Positions 48,310 to 58,807 of a stretch of 64,000 nucleotides of DNA are shown one piece after another. How positions within the stretch are numbered: position 1 is the stretch's first letter; each line of letters begins with the position of its first letter. The stretch covers positions 617,233-681,232 of the forward strand of contig NZ_LMLZ01000001.1 in the NCBI RefSeq assembly GCF_001422735.1, given 5' to 3'. The DNA is from Acidovorax sp. Leaf78 (GTDB taxonomy: Bacteria; Pseudomonadota; Gammaproteobacteria; Burkholderiales; Burkholderiaceae_C). The notes under the pieces were generated by a model. That model worked only from the letters and a program-made list of their open reading frames with translations. It searched no databases and had not been told where the DNA came from. Position numbers and translations under genes: made by a program.

Positions 48310-50280
48310 TCAGAGCAAATGATCGGGCGCGAGCGGGCCCAGCAGTTGCAGCATCAGGCGCAGCGGGGTACTGGCGTCGGGCTCCGACGTCGCGTCCGGC
48401 AAGCCGCTGCCTGCGGGGGCGCGCCACACCAGGCGGCTGCCATCCAGCTCCACCCGCCAAGCGGCGTCCCGCAGTGCACCGTCGATCTGTGCGGTGGCGC
48501 GTCGCGACAGGTCGCCACTGCGGATCAGCAGCGCGATCTCGGTGTTTTGCCGCTGCGAGCGGATGTCCAGGTTCATCGAGCCGATGGCCAGCAGGCGGCC
48601 GTCCATGATGAGCAGCTTGGTGTGCAGCATGGCGCGCGAACTGCCCATGGACCCGCCCGCGCTGCCGCCCTTGCCACCGCTGCTGCCAGTGGAGCCCAGG
48701 GAGCCGCTGAGCACGCCGGGCAGTTCGCTGCGCATCTCGTACAGCTCCACGCCCATGGCCAGCAGCTCGGTGCGGTGGCGTGCGTAGCCTGCGTGGGCAA
48801 TCGGCGCATCGTTCGAGGCCAGGGAGTTGGTGAGCACGCGTACCCGCACGCCCCGCGCGCGCGCGGCGGCAAAGGCCTGCTTCATGTCAGGCCCTGGGAC
48901 GAAGTAGGGCGAGATGATGAGCAGATCGCGCTGCGTCTGCCCCATGAGCTGCAGCAGGCCATCCACCACCGTGTCCATCTGGGCTTCGCGCAGCTCGCTG
49001 TTGTCGCCGGGCGCGCGGTCGGGCGGCAGTGCATTAGGTGCAGCGCCCATGACTCCGGACGTGTCCGCCGCATTGCCTGGTGTGGCAGCAGCGGAAGTGG
49101 AGGTAGAGGTAGCGGAAGCAGTGGAGGAAGTAGCGGAAGCGGCTGCGGCCGCAGCGGCCGTGGGCAACGCCGCAGCAGGGGCTGTGGCGGCACGCGGACC
49201 GCGGGATGTGATCGCTACTGGGGTGGCCTTCGCCGGCGCCTGTTCTGGCAGGGTAGGGGGCGCGTTGCCGTCTGGCGGGATCTTGGCAGGCTTGTCCACC
49301 AGCACCGCTGCGGGCGCCCAGGTGAACTGCGCCTGGGCCAGGTCCATGGGCTGCTGGTCCCAGATGCGCGCCCGCTGCGTGGCGGTGCTTTGGCGGCCGT
49401 CTCCCCCAGGCTGATTGTCTGGCGCCAGCGTGCCGCCCTGGCCCTTGACGCGGTCTTGCTGGGCTGCATCGGTGGTGCGCATGCGTTCGCGCAGCGCGTC
49501 CAGCTCCTCGCGGGTGACGAGCGACTGCACCGGGTAGGCGCGGTCGTTGTTCCAGTAACTGTCGAAGCTGCGCGAAAGGTCTTGAACGATAGGGCCTGCA
49601 GCCAGCACATCCAGGTCCACGAAGTTGCCTGAATCGGCATTGCCGAAGTACGCGTCTCCCAGATTGCGCCCGCCGGTCACGCCCATGGCGTTGTCCGCGA
49701 TGAAGAGCTTGTTGTGCATGCGCTGCTGCACGCGCGAGAAGTCGCCGATCATGCTGAACATGCGGCCGATGGGTGAGCCCCGCGCGCCGGTCAGCGGGTT
49801 GAACATGCGCATCTCTATGTTGGGTACGAACGCCAGGCGCATCACCTGCGCGTCGCGGCCCGTGCTGTGAAAGTCGTCGAGCAACACGCGCACCCGCACG
49901 CCCCGATTGGCGGCTGCCACCACGCTCAGCAGCAACCGCTCGCTGCTGGCATCGGCATGGATGGCGTAGTACTGCAGGTCCAGTGTCTTCTGCGCAGCGT
50001 CCACCAGGGCCAAACGACTGCCGTAAGCGGCCTGCGGGCCGCTGAGAAGTAAAAATCCTGACTGGTGACGTCCACCGGCAGCGGCACGCCGCGCATCCAC
50101 CAGTTGCCCCAGCGCGGTGCCCGCGGGGGCTGCCAGGGCGCTGGTCACCGGCCGCTCGACATCCTTGGGCAAGCCCGCGCAGCCCGTGATGGCCCCGGCC
50201 ATGAGGACGGCCAACAGGGCCAACCAACCGTAGCGGGCTGTGGTGTTGAGAAAGGCAGGGGCGGTGAGCATGCGCGGCAT
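48310..50280 (-). CDS. Phospholipase D-like lipoprotein
   Basis: A 656-residue exported lipoprotein: signal peptide with lipobox ITGC (C34), then two HKD half-sites, RMHNKLFIADN and the C-terminal LHTKLLIMDGRLLAIGSMNLD with the supporting ERLLLSV...NRGVRVRVLLDDFHST region. This is the cardiolipin-synthase/PLD-like family (YmdC/ClsC-type). The halves are split by about 170 residues of Ala/Thr/Ser-rich low complexity (49090-49160 in codon-repeat-like DNA), longer than usual. Possible phospholipid transferase or hydrolase. The start may be 3 codons later (MLTAPAF). Confidence 0.85.
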   Translation of the reverse strand: MPRMLTAPAFLNTTARYGWLALLAVLMAGAITGCAGLPKDVERPVTSALAAPAGTALGQLVDARRAAAGGRHQSGFLLLSGPQAAYGSRLALVDAAQKTLDLQYYAIHADASSERLLLSVVAAANRGVRVRVLLDDFHSTGRDAQVMRLAFVPNIEMRMFNPLTGARGSPIGRMFSMIGDFSRVQQRMHNKLFIADNAMGVTGGRNLGDAYFGNADSGNFVDLDVLAAGPIVQDLSRSFDSYWNNDRAYPVQSLVTREELDALRERMRTTDAAQQDRVKGQGGTLAPDNQPGGDGRQSTATQRARIWDQQPMDLAQAQFTWAPAAVLVDKPAKIPPDGNAPPTLPEQAPAKATPVAITSRGPRAATAPAAALPTAAAAAAASATSSTASATSTSTSAAATPGNAADTSGVMGAAPNALPPDRAPGDNSELREAQMDTVVDGLLQLMGQTQRDLLIISPYFVPGPDMKQAFAAARARGVRVRVLTNSLASNDAPIAHAGYARHRTELLAMGVELYEMRSELPGVLSGSLGSTGSSGGKGGSAGGSMGSSRAMLHTKLLIMDGRLLAIGSMNLDIRSQRQNTEIALLIRSGDLSRRATAQIDGALRDAAWRVELDGSRLVWRAPAGSGLPDATSEPDASTPLRLMLQLLGPLAPDHLL

Positions 50281-50359
50281 GGCGCGATTGTGACCGCGCA
50301 CCGGCTGTCGTGCCTGTCGGACGCCGCGCCTACGCAGGTGTCGTCGTGGGCTGGCAGAC

Positions 50360-50386
50360 AAAAAAAGCCAGCTCGGCTGCGCTGGC
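50360..50386 (-). terminator. Rho-independent terminator of amt
   Basis: GCCAGC (50367-50372) and GCTGGC (50381-50386) with seven T following on the minus strand. Confidence 0.8.
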
Positions 50387-50416
50387 GTGATGGGCCAGAC
50401 CGCGCCCTGTTCCTGG

Positions 50417-51619
50417 CTACCAGCTCACTTCACGGTCTGGCGTGGAGCTGATCTTGTGAATCGACAGATCAGCGCCGTCGAATTCTTCTTCTTGGCTCAG
50501 CCGCAGTCCCACCGTGCTTTTGAGAATGCCGTAGACCACCAACCCGCCTGCCAGCGCCCATGCCACGCCCAGAGCGCTGCCGATCAGTTGGGCGGAGAAG
50601 CTCACGCCCCCCAGGCCGCCCAACGCCTTGCTGCCAAAGATCCCGGCAGCCAGCCCGCCCCAGGTGCCGCACAGGCCATGCAAAGGCCAGACGCCCAGCA
50701 CGTCGTCTATCTTCCATTTGTTCTGCGTGAGCGTGAACATCAATACAAAAATGGCGCCTGCCACTGCCCCCACCACCAGCGCGCCCAGCGGGTGCATCAG
50801 GTCAGAGCCCGCGCACACGGCCACTAGTCCGGCCAACGGCCCGTTGTGCACGAAGCCCGGGTCATTTTTGCCAAACACCAGCGCAGCCAGCGTGCCGCCC
50901 ACCATCGCCATCAGGGAATTCACAGCGACCAGGCCCGAGAGCTTGTCCACCGTCTGGGCGCTCATCACATTGAAGCCGAACCAACCCACCACCAGCACCC
51001 AGGCGCCCAGCGCCAGGAACGGAATGTTGGACGGCGGATGGGCGGAGATGGCGCCGTCCTTGCGGTACCGGTTGGCACGCGAGCCGAGCAGAATCACCGC
51101 CGGCAGCGCGATCCAGCCGCCCATCGCATGCACCACGATGGAGCCCGCAAAGTCGTGGAATTCCTCGCCGGTCAAGCCTTTGATCCATGCCTGCACGCCG
51201 AAGTGCTGGTTCCAGGCGATGCCTTCAAAAAAGGGGTAGACGAAGCCGACGATCACCGCGGTAGCCATCAGCTGCGGCCAGAACTTCGCACGTTCGGCAA
51301 TGCCACCCGACACAATCGCCGGAATGGCCGCGGCAAAAGTCAGCAGGAAGAAGAATTTGACCAGTGAGTAGCCGCTTTGCTGCACGAGGGACTCCGCACC
51401 CACAAAGAAGTGCGTGCCGTAGGCCACGCTGTAGCCCACCACGAAGTACACCACGGTGGACACCGAGAAATCCACCAGGATCTTGACCAGCGCATTGACT
51501 TGGTTCTTCTTGCGAACTGTGCCCAGTTCGAGAAAGGCGAACCCGGCATGCATGGCCAGCACCATGATGGCGCCCAGAAGAATGAACAAGGCGTCTGTGC
51601 CCTGTTTGAGTGCTTGCAT
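50417..51619 (-). CDS. Ammonium transporter
   Basis: A 400-residue Amt/MEP channel with about 11 membrane helices. The two pore histidines are visible in GSIVVHAMGGW and VWPLHGLCGTWGG; the N-terminal TDALFILLGAIMVLAMHAGFAFLE and ERAKFWPQL segments are family-typical. No Sec signal peptide, as in some bacterial Amt forms. The MQALKQGTD start follows AGAGGA. No glnK gene is next to it. A sigma-54-like promoter sits about 75 bp upstream, fitting nitrogen control by NtrC. Terminator follows. Confidence 0.94.
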   Translation of the reverse strand: MQALKQGTDALFILLGAIMVLAMHAGFAFLELGTVRKKNQVNALVKILVDFSVSTVVYFVVGYSVAYGTHFFVGAESLVQQSGYSLVKFFFLLTFAAAIPAIVSGGIAERAKFWPQLMATAVIVGFVYPFFEGIAWNQHFGVQAWIKGLTGEEFHDFAGSIVVHAMGGWIALPAVILLGSRANRYRKDGAISAHPPSNIPFLALGAWVLVVGWFGFNVMSAQTVDKLSGLVAVNSLMAMVGGTLAALVFGKNDPGFVHNGPLAGLVAVCAGSDLMHPLGALVVGAVAGAIFVLMFTLTQNKWKIDDVLGVWPLHGLCGTWGGLAAGIFGSKALGGLGGVSFSAQLIGSALGVAWALAGGLVVYGILKSTVGLRLSQEEEFDGADLSIHKISSTPDREVSW

Positions 51620-51691
51620 ACCGTCCTCTTGCGTTGTATTGATCTTTTCTGGTGCGAAAAAGCTATGTTCCCCAGAACTGCACCAAAATAA

Positions 51692-51708
51692 AGCAATAAA
51701 CATGCCGG
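51692..51708 (-). promoter_or_regulatory. Sigma-54 (RpoN) type promoter of amt
   Basis: Minus strand CCGGCATGTTTATTGCT: GG, 10-nt gap, GC, matching the -24/-12 pattern (TGGCAC...TTGCT). Confidence 0.6.
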
Positions 51709-51710
51709 TT

Positions 51711-51732
51711 ATGGTGCTATGTGATGCACCAT
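51711..51732. promoter_or_regulatory. Inverted repeat just upstream of the amt promoter
   Basis: ATGGTGC and GCACCAT separated by 8 nt. The half-sites are like those of NtrC but in the reverse order, so an activator site is possible but not shown. Confidence 0.3.
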
Positions 51733-51739
51733 CGTGGGT

Positions 51740-52606
51740 CTAGAAGTTATCCCGGCCTTCTACCCGCGCAATCACACGCAAATCGGACCCTACCATTTCC
51801 ACTGACTCGAACTGCAACTGCAGCCCGTCCGCCAAAGCAGTCAACGGCCCCCAGTTGGTCATGCCTAACCCGCTGCCCAACAGCCGTGGCGCCAGATACA
51901 CCAGCAACTCGTCCACCAGACCCTCTCGTACCATTGACCCGTTGAGCTTGTGGCCCGCTTCGACATGCAACTCGTTGATGCCGCGGCGGCCCAGGTCTTT
52001 AAGCATCGCCGCCAGATCCACTTTGCCGGCTGCGTTGGGCAGATAAATAACCTGGGCTCCTCGGTCTTCTAGCGCCGCTTGCTTGGCGCTGTCTTGCACG
52101 GCGGCATAAATAAAACATTGCCGACCGGTCATCAGAACATGCGCGTTTAGAGGCGTCTGGAGCCTGCTGTCTACCACCACTACAGCCGGCTGCTTCGGCG
52201 TCGGCACCTCACGCACGTTAAGCCGAGGGTTATCGTCCAACACAGTGCCGATGCCGGTCAGCACTGCGCATGCGCGTGCCCGCCACGCGTGGCCGTCCAC
52301 ACGAGCGGCTCTCGAGGTGATCCACTGGCTGGCGCCGTTGTGTAACGCGGTAGTTCCGTCTAGAGAGGCGGCCGTCTTGACTCTGACCCAAGGTGTGCCA
52401 CGGACCATCCGGCTGAAGTAGCCAATGTTGAGTTCACGGGATTCTTGCGCTCCATGGCTCGTATCAAATTGGACTGCAGCCAGAGGTGATCTTTTTAGTG
52501 CGTTGGCTTCCACGGATTGATCGTGGTCCGGGTCTGCCGCTCCGACAGTGGCAATACGAGTAGTTATCGACACGTCTTCGCAAACCCTTTTGTAGTCATT
52601 TTCCAT
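51740..52606 (-). pseudogene. ribD: N-terminally truncated RibD (reductase domain only)
   Basis: 288 residues. From about residue 58 (ESRELNIGYFSRMVRGTPWV) it matches the C-terminal reductase domain of bifunctional RibD (riboflavin pathway): VKTAASLDGTTAL, ASQWITS, GIGTVLDDNPRLNVR, VVVDSRLQTPL, ELHVEAGHKLNGS. The first 57 residues look like a decayed remnant of the deaminase C-terminus (VGAADPDHDQ), and the zinc-binding deaminase core (HAE, PCxxxG) is missing. The reductase half has no stop or frameshift, so it could still make a stand-alone reductase. Base composition is lower in GC than its neighbours, fitting the AT-rich block next to it. Confidence 0.75.
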
Positions 52607-52858
52607 GCTAACAGTTCGAACGTTGCACAGGATATTGCATCACGCATTTTCTACATCCTGAATTCCCACTCTATAACTGCGATTTCAATGTCCCTGCCGT
52701 TTCGTTGAGTAATCGGGTTTGAGAGTTTTTCGTCAGCCGTTGTTTTGATCAACTATCGGTTTTTAGGTATGGAGTTAATAATGCTCGAGCTCTCAGATAA
52801 ACCACCTGATAAAATACACAGTTTGCGTAATGGTCACGCGCAAGAAAACAACCCCACT
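52607..52858. other. AT-rich gap with no supportable gene
   Basis: 252 bp between the ribD remnant and pilE. No intact ORF, RNA gene or clear remnant of the ribD deaminase domain seen; composition matches the pilus block. Confidence 0.5.
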
Positions 52859-53311
52859 CTATTTACGCCAACACTCTTCAATCGTCGCGCCACCAGATTG
52901 ATTAACTATGCCACGTACGCCAGTGTTAGTAAGCGTGTAGTCTCCGCACTTATCTATCGCTTGCGCCCCAGCTCTTCGAGTTGCAATTAATGTATAGACA
53001 GCGCTCGAAGGTGCGCCAGAGAAGCTGATAGTGTAGCGTTTGGATGTGTCAGCGCTCCAAGTTAATGAACCGGGCAGTGCATAGTATGGCCCTGCACCTG
53101 TAGCGGGATAGACACCAGTCGCTGTTGCGGCTCTCTCCATCCACTGCTGAGCCTGCAAAAGGCCAGTCCGGGCATCGGCCCGATGCCCACGCCGAACGTA
53201 TTCGGCGTAACTGGGATACGCTATTGCCGAGAGAATCCCAATGATCGCTACAACGATCATCAATTCTATCAAAGTGAAGCCCTTTTGAACCTTGGAGAGG
53301 TTTATATTCAT
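52859..53311 (-). CDS. pilE: Type IV minor pilin, PilE-like
   Basis: A 150-residue pilin. The prepilin leader [11 protein letters not shown] is cut before [20 protein letters not shown] (methylated Phe; Glu5 present), followed by a beta domain with a C-terminal disulfide pair (C in DKCGDYTL and EECWRK). This is the short PilE type found after pilY1 in Acidovorax-like operons, not the major PilA. GGA precedes the ATG; 23 bp after pilY1; last gene of the operon. Confidence 0.93.
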   Translation of the reverse strand: MNINLSKVQKGFTLIELMIVVAIIGILSAIAYPSYAEYVRRGHRADARTGLLQAQQWMERAATATGVYPATGAGPYYALPGSLTWSADTSKRYTISFSGAPSSAVYTLIATRRAGAQAIDKCGDYTLTNTGVRGIVNQSGGATIEECWRK

Positions 53312-53334
53312 AATATATCCTACAGGCGGAGAAT

Positions 53335-56300
53335 TTATTGATTTTGACGCCAGCTTGGACGCATTGTCCACTCGGGCATGGTCGCCAGTTTCTCAGGCCC
53401 GCAACTTGCACCTGGTGGGCATGGAACGCCGCCACCACTCCCACTTTTTGAATCAATATCGGAATTCTCGAATTTATTTTTTCTGATAATGCTATGAGGG
53501 CCCTTGGCAACTTTAGCGCGAGAAATACTTATCAAGACGGTCCCGTCAACCACTGCATCGCCACCGGGCGAAGCAACCGTGCCTAATGTGAACTTACCAT
53601 CCTTGTCTTTATCCACCACTGAGACGGATGGGGCTTTTCCGTCCATGATATTGATGAATGTCCGATATTGTCGTTCACCGTCCACTGATGTCGATTCACA
53701 GCTTTCTACATTCGGGTCCACATTTGACCCTTTTGCGGGCACTTGCGACCACGCGGTCAACAAATTACTGCCATCGTAAAATTCAAGAGGTTTCAGTAAC
53801 CGCTCGCCAATTGCGGGCAGATCCACATACCATCCGTTCAAATTGGCCCACGTCGACTTGTCTAGAACGTCGACTTCCTTGATTGCGCCAAAAGTGCCAG
53901 CGTCAATCTCAATAAACTCGCGTTTGGCCAGTTTGGCCATACTTACACCCGTTCCAAGTGCTACGGGAGTGGGAACGCATGTTGTTCCAGGGCAGGTACC
54001 TGCACCCGGATGCACTTCAAGCCTTTTTCCAAAAGGTGTCGTAATCACGCGATAGCGCGTGTTATCCAGTGCTGAGTACAGAGTCTGAACGTCGACATTG
54101 GACGGATCAGTTTTGCTGACGTTGCGCCCCGTGCCAAACGACACCATCATGCCACCCACATCCAGCGTTTTTGCCGATGGACCTGAGCCTATTACCATCT
54201 GACGGTCGTTTGCGCGCACCGTGGGCGGAGCCGAGATGGCCTGTGTTTTTGTACGTGGACCATTCAGCGCCGCGGGCCCCTGGGCTGTAAACAAAGGATT
54301 GCCTCCAAACGCAATTTTCCAGTTGCTAGAGTCGTAGCTAGTCAGGTCGAATTTCCACATATTGCCAAGGTTGTCGCCCGCATACACCACATCAACAAGG
54401 CCATCGCCGTTGATATCTACCAACCGCGGAGATCCCAGGCCGTTGTCATTGGCTCTGCCGGTGCCCGCCGCATCGTTCGTTGCCGCAATGCGCACAAGCT
54501 CTTTTGCACCGTCCAGATACTGGATCAAAAGCACCGGACGTTGGTTCGCACTGTTGTACCCGTTGCCCAAAACGACTGCCCACCGCTTGTCATTCATGCG
54601 GGTTATTTGACTGGTGCGCATTCCGTCGTTGTCATCTTTTACCGGTCGCGCTGTGATATTGCCGATATCCTTGTCTTCGGCTACAACCTGTAAACAAGTT
54701 GTTTTTTCCACGCCGGTCAAAATTGCACAATTTGCAGCTGTTTCGCTCGATCCGCGAGTGCGATCAAGTCGGACAATTTGCGCTGCATTGGCCTCCATGA
54801 ACCCTGGAGTGCTATCCGGTAAATTAGCCGCAGTGGGGTTAGTGACATCTAGAACATAATATCCTTTACCGCCTAAACCCAATGTGCCCACTAGCATTGT
54901 TCGCCAGTTGGGTGCATAAGTAGCGTATGTGGGATCACTAGGGTCTTGAACGCCCCCATTAAGATCTATGTCACCTGTCATGGGTGAGCCGTCTACGTAG
55001 TACTTGTGTTTATTGTTGTACTGTGGATCGGTCAATAACGTAAGTGTAGGAATAACCCCACGCGGGACATACGAAATTTTTTCCTGCCCATCCAAAGCTG
55101 CAAAGCCGTGTAGCATTCCGTCGTTGCCACCCACGTAAAGCATGCCAGGACGGGTTCGACTATTGCGCACAAACGTCGTATAACCCTTTAATACATAATC
55201 TGACGCTGGTGCTCCTGTGTACCACACGTCAGAGTTGATGATGTCGCCCTGGATGCTTTGGCGTTGGCGGAACGTCTTGGTAGCTGTGTACCCCGTAGGA
55301 TCAACACCTTCAAGTGACTTGTCGCCTCGGATATAGTCCAGTCTTTGTTGGCCTTTGGTAGCGCCCTCATCAGTCCCACTCATATTCTTCTGCAACCACA
55401 GCTTTTGTGTTGCGCTAAGTCGGCTTTCATCCGCTGCCCATCTAAAAGGGACGCCTCCTTGATAAGCCGTGCCCGTCCACTTGTCGCTCCAGCTCAAGAC
55501 CATCCGCGTGCCGACATTACTTGCATCGAGCAGGTCAGCAGTATTTTTTCCATTCCATGTAGGATCGGGATAGCTCGTTCCATCTTTTCTGACTTTTTCA
55601 GCTGTGACGAAACCTTTCCAAAATTTCTCAGGTTCATAAGCCGCCGTATATTTTCCCACCTCACTGCGGGAAACGTTAGAGCCGCTTGTGGCACTGGAAC
55701 TTAGATCGGGATCCGTCGCGGTATTGATTTGTGCAAAAATGTCCCGGAAGGCTTTTTCCAAATCTTGCCCACGCGTTACCGCATAGAAGCGACCACGTCC
55801 ATTGAGGGCTCCGTGCCAGAGGTCAAGAGCTCGTACATCCTCTCCGTTCCCCATGTTAGGCCAAAGGTGGTTGCCTGTAACCAGATCTGGAAAGCTGCTA
55901 GCGTTGTTAAAGCTGAACGGGAGTTGTTCGGTGGCTGGTGGAGCTATAATGCTGGGCGCGCCGGGCCAAGTGGTTGCATCGTTACTGAAGCCAATACCAT
56001 ACGTCACCATGTGAGGCCAGGTGGCTGGATTATATCGAGGGTTCCAATAACGTTCCAGAATGGCAGATTTACCTGCCTTATCAAGGCCAAAATTTTCAGT
56101 AGCGGGCGCTGCGCGGTAGTCTGCAGCTGGCTGCATCGTGCCGGTCATGCCTGTAGTTTGCATGGCCGTGGACCAACTGTAGAAAGCCCAGTCTGCAAGA
56201 GTGTTGTTGAAAGAATCGCGGTACAGCCGCGTTTTCGCTTGGTCCGTTGCCGTAGTGCCACCATACACCATCCCGTCCGGCAAAATTTTAGTCGTACTAT

Positions 56301-56988
56301 TATCTTGCGCCCCGCCAGACACTCCTCCATTCCAGCGTCCGTCTGACATAAAGATATGATAAGTACGGCGGCAAGCTAAATATGGAGAGCCCGTTGTGCC
56401 AGGGTCGCTTGCCCACGCACTGTTAGTACCAAGGGGCTGGCGCATATACGCGTCCGCTTGGCTAAACATCAGATGCGAAGGCGTTCCGTTGCTCGGAGTC
56501 AAGCTACTAACGAAGTTAAGAAAATTAGTCCGATGTGCACCTTGCAAGACACGCATCGAATTGGTGTTCATGTTTGTGGTGTTGACATTGGAGGCATTGC
56601 TTGCATTGCCATTGTTCCACATCACTTGCCAAGATAGGCGGATTTTCTTGTCAGGTAGAAGGGATGCGTCATATTCCGGATGGGTGGGGTCGAAAACTGA
56701 TTTCAGTGCATACTTCAAAACGTTCATGCGCTGTGCGTTCACAGGCCATGAACCGTCGGGATTCGGTGTAACCACTGTAGCGCTACCGTTCGCACTGCTA
56801 TTGACCCTGAACGCCATACTCCCCGAGTCATCCACCGAGATAATTACGTTAGGTCGGACATATGGCTCCACTACGCCAGGGGGGGCTTCGGTCAAATCTA
56901 ACGCCAAAACGCTAGTAGGGGCGAGCGTAGCGCTTACCGCTAAGGCAAGCAGATTTTTACGAAAATGGGGGGCTGCAGTGCGGCGCAT
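53335..56988 (-). CDS. pilY1: Type IV pilus tip adhesin PilY1
   Basis: A 1217-residue secreted protein. Signal peptide to about residue 29 (SVLALD), then a von Willebrand A-like region with a MIDAS-type DDSGS (53-57), and a C-terminal PilC/PilY1 beta-propeller (about 640-1010; [38 protein letters not shown] with a Ca-binding DxNxDGxxD). It caps and promotes pilus extension and binds surfaces. Good ribosome site (AAAGGAG). Its A/T-rich codon use contrasts with the flanking housekeeping genes. Confidence 0.95.
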   Translation of the reverse strand: MRRTAAPHFRKNLLALAVSATLAPTSVLALDLTEAPPGVVEPYVRPNVIISVDDSGSMAFRVNSSANGSATVVTPNPDGSWPVNAQRMNVLKYALKSVFDPTHPEYDASLLPDKKIRLSWQVMWNNGNASNASNVNTTNMNTNSMRVLQGAHRTNFLNFVSSLTPSNGTPSHLMFSQADAYMRQPLGTNSAWASDPGTTGSPYLACRRTYHIFMSDGRWNGGVSGGAQDNSTTKILPDGMVYGGTTATDQAKTRLYRDSFNNTLADWAFYSWSTAMQTTGMTGTMQPAADYRAAPATENFGLDKAGKSAILERYWNPRYNPATWPHMVTYGIGFSNDATTWPGAPSIIAPPATEQLPFSFNNASSFPDLVTGNHLWPNMGNGEDVRALDLWHGALNGRGRFYAVTRGQDLEKAFRDIFAQINTATDPDLSSSATSGSNVSRSEVGKYTAAYEPEKFWKGFVTAEKVRKDGTSYPDPTWNGKNTADLLDASNVGTRMVLSWSDKWTGTAYQGGVPFRWAADESRLSATQKLWLQKNMSGTDEGATKGQQRLDYIRGDKSLEGVDPTGYTATKTFRQRQSIQGDIINSDVWYTGAPASDYVLKGYTTFVRNSRTRPGMLYVGGNDGMLHGFAALDGQEKISYVPRGVIPTLTLLTDPQYNNKHKYYVDGSPMTGDIDLNGGVQDPSDPTYATYAPNWRTMLVGTLGLGGKGYYVLDVTNPTAANLPDSTPGFMEANAAQIVRLDRTRGSSETAANCAILTGVEKTTCLQVVAEDKDIGNITARPVKDDNDGMRTSQITRMNDKRWAVVLGNGYNSANQRPVLLIQYLDGAKELVRIAATNDAAGTGRANDNGLGSPRLVDINGDGLVDVVYAGDNLGNMWKFDLTSYDSSNWKIAFGGNPLFTAQGPAALNGPRTKTQAISAPPTVRANDRQMVIGSGPSAKTLDVGGMMVSFGTGRNVSKTDPSNVDVQTLYSALDNTRYRVITTPFGKRLEVHPGAGTCPGTTCVPTPVALGTGVSMAKLAKREFIEIDAGTFGAIKEVDVLDKSTWANLNGWYVDLPAIGERLLKPLEFYDGSNLLTAWSQVPAKGSNVDPNVESCESTSVDGERQYRTFINIMDGKAPSVSVVDKDKDGKFTLGTVASPGGDAVVDGTVLISISRAKVAKGPHSIIRKNKFENSDIDSKSGSGGGVPCPPGASCGPEKLATMPEWTMRPSWRQNQ

Positions 56989-57060
56989 GACTCGCTCCTT
57001 TGATTTGATCTGTGATATTTACAACTGCGTCGAACTGATTAGTTTCATGCAGGTGCGGAA

Positions 57061-57837
57061 TTAATCGGGCTTTACCTGCCGCACGTATGTCTGCTGAAGC
57101 ACAGCCATGGTGCCAGGCTTTCGGCCATACGCCAGTGCGGTGATTCGGTAAATAACATTTGGTTTTAAATTAAATCGAAGTAAATTAGTGCTGCTGCTAT
57201 CAACGACGACGCGCGAATTCTTGCTGCTCTCGTCATACTGCATAATTTCGATCCAGTACCATCCACCACTGTTGTTGCTGCTAACATCGGCGAGAATAGG
57301 ATTTGCGGGTGTGCTGGAGTTTCCGGTAGCAGCGCCAGAATATTGGCCGTATCGCGCACCAATATTGGGTTGGGTCATGTCAGACAATTTTGCTTCACCT
57401 GGCGCTAGAGGCGTGGTGCTGATTGTGTTCCAAAAATCCTGTCGTCCGTCACGTTTGGTACATAAGCCATCACGACACTTGGTTGACTGTTGATCCAAAT
57501 CTGCAAGGAGTGGTGTAACTTCTTGCTTTTCTAATGGGATCTTATACGCAGCAGGAAGGCTGTCGCGGCAGTTAGCGCCGGCGCAAGAATTTCCGTCTGG
57601 ACCCTCCCCTCGAATGTCAAGCTCCGCATCCTGCAATAAGGCTTGGGCAGCTTCAAATGCACGCTGGTAATCGGCATCGTTGCCAACAACTAGTTCATTA
57701 AATAATGATGTCCGTGATGCCCATAGCGCAAGGAGCATTGAAAGCATTACGAAAACTATCACAACGAAGAGCGCCACACCGCTTTGCGTATGCGCATGGC
57801 GGCGGCGGTTAAATGAGGGCTTAATTTGTATGGGCAT
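57061..57837 (-). CDS. pilX: Minor pilin PilX
   Basis: A 258-residue PilX-type minor pilin. N-terminal GVALFVVIVFVMLSMLLALWASR after a basic leader (HTQSG) replaces the usual FTLIE, as typical for PilX, followed by a globular domain with four Cys (SCAGANC, KCRDGLC). It helps initiate the tip complex with PilV, PilW, FimT/U and PilY1. Between pilW (6 bp) and pilY1 (72 bp). Confidence 0.92.
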   Translation of the reverse strand: MPIQIKPSFNRRRHAHTQSGVALFVVIVFVMLSMLLALWASRTSLFNELVVGNDADYQRAFEAAQALLQDAELDIRGEGPDGNSCAGANCRDSLPAAYKIPLEKQEVTPLLADLDQQSTKCRDGLCTKRDGRQDFWNTISTTPLAPGEAKLSDMTQPNIGARYGQYSGAATGNSSTPANPILADVSSNNSGGWYWIEIMQYDESSKNSRVVVDSSSTNLLRFNLKPNVIYRITALAYGRKPGTMAVLQQTYVRQVKPD

Positions 57838-57843
57838 GGTGGC

Positions 57844-58806
57844 TTACATCGCAGCTGGAAGCACTGGTGAACCGACAATTCCCTGGCTACGAAGCTGAAA
57901 GACGTTTCTAAATGCAATGTGCATTCGTTTGGCGCGTATGCCGCTAAGCATACTCATATCAACACTCGTTGAACCGTCGCAATCGGTGTATGTACTGCCA
58001 GCTGGCAAATCGATGCGCTCATTGCCAAAAAGAACTACGCATACTTCAACAGCCTGCACCTGAGGCCAATTATTGGTTACGCCTGTAGCATCCACTAGCT
58101 TAATCATAGGGATGCTTGGTGTAGATGTTGTATCCTGTAATAAATAACGAACTTGGAAATTGGCGACGTTTTGCAAAATAGGCTGCGAAGCGGCACTATT
58201 GCCGGCGCAACGCAATACGAAATTGCCTGAATCAAAATCAAAAACGCTTTGCATTCTTTGGTCTGTGCTTGAAGCATCGTCCGGACCTCCGAGACAATTA
58301 CGTGTTAAAGATTTCTCGCTTGCGCTTGTAAATACAGCTTCGGTGTAGCGCCTGAATCCAACGGTGAGGCTATCCGGAGAATCGGTGCCTGAAATGGTTT
58401 GCTTGGCCACATTAGCGGTATAGCTGAATGCCGGGCTGGACGCTGATTCAGCTGCAGTTTCGAAGCCTACTGGCGCCAAGTACCCGCTTGCGGTTACTAC
58501 CGAACCCGGATTTAGATTTAAGCGCATTGATCCCGCTTGGCGCAGCTGCTGCCCGAACAAACGCATCGCGTACGCGCCTTGTTGTTGGATAGTACTAGCA
58601 TCACTAACAGTCCCTGAAATGCTTCGGGATATCATAAGTGCAGACATCGCTACTGCTACGACAAGCAAGCCGATAGCTATACCTACCATGAGCTCCAACA
58701 AGGTAACGCCCCTTTGCCCGCTAAATGGGGGCAACGAATTTGGAAAATGTGCGTGAGCGTGGGCGCGCGGGACTGCTTTGCTGCTCACATTCCATGTCGA
58801 TTTCAT
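57844..58806 (-). CDS. pilW: Minor pilin PilW
   Basis: A 320-residue PilW. A longish prepilin leader ends in GQRG before VTLLELMVGIAIGLLVVAVAM; the globular part contains GAYAMRLFGQQLRQAG and QAVEVCVVLFGNER, common in PilW. The ATG giving MKSTWNV has GGAG 6-7 nt upstream and lies 1 nt after the pilV stop; longer frames overlap pilV. Confidence 0.92.
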   Translation of the reverse strand: MKSTWNVSSKAVPRAHAHAHFPNSLPPFSGQRGVTLLELMVGIAIGLLVVAVAMSALMISRSISGTVSDASTIQQQGAYAMRLFGQQLRQAGSMRLNLNPGSVVTASGYLAPVGFETAAESASSPAFSYTANVAKQTISGTDSPDSLTVGFRRYTEAVFTSASEKSLTRNCLGGPDDASSTDQRMQSVFDFDSGNFVLRCAGNSAASQPILQNVANFQVRYLLQDTTSTPSIPMIKLVDATGVTNNWPQVQAVEVCVVLFGNERIDLPAGSTYTDCDGSTSVDMSMLSGIRAKRMHIAFRNVFQLRSQGIVGSPVLPAAM

Positions 58807-58807
58807 C

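Noticed and set aside
51711..51732. Classic NtrC binding site upstream of amt
   Set aside because: Half-sites are in the opposite order (GGTGC...GCACC) to the usual GCAC...GTGC; kept only as an inverted repeat.
52745..52990. 81-residue plus-strand ORF overlapping pilE
   Set aside because: Its second half is antisense to pilE and the first half has no homology or ribosome site.
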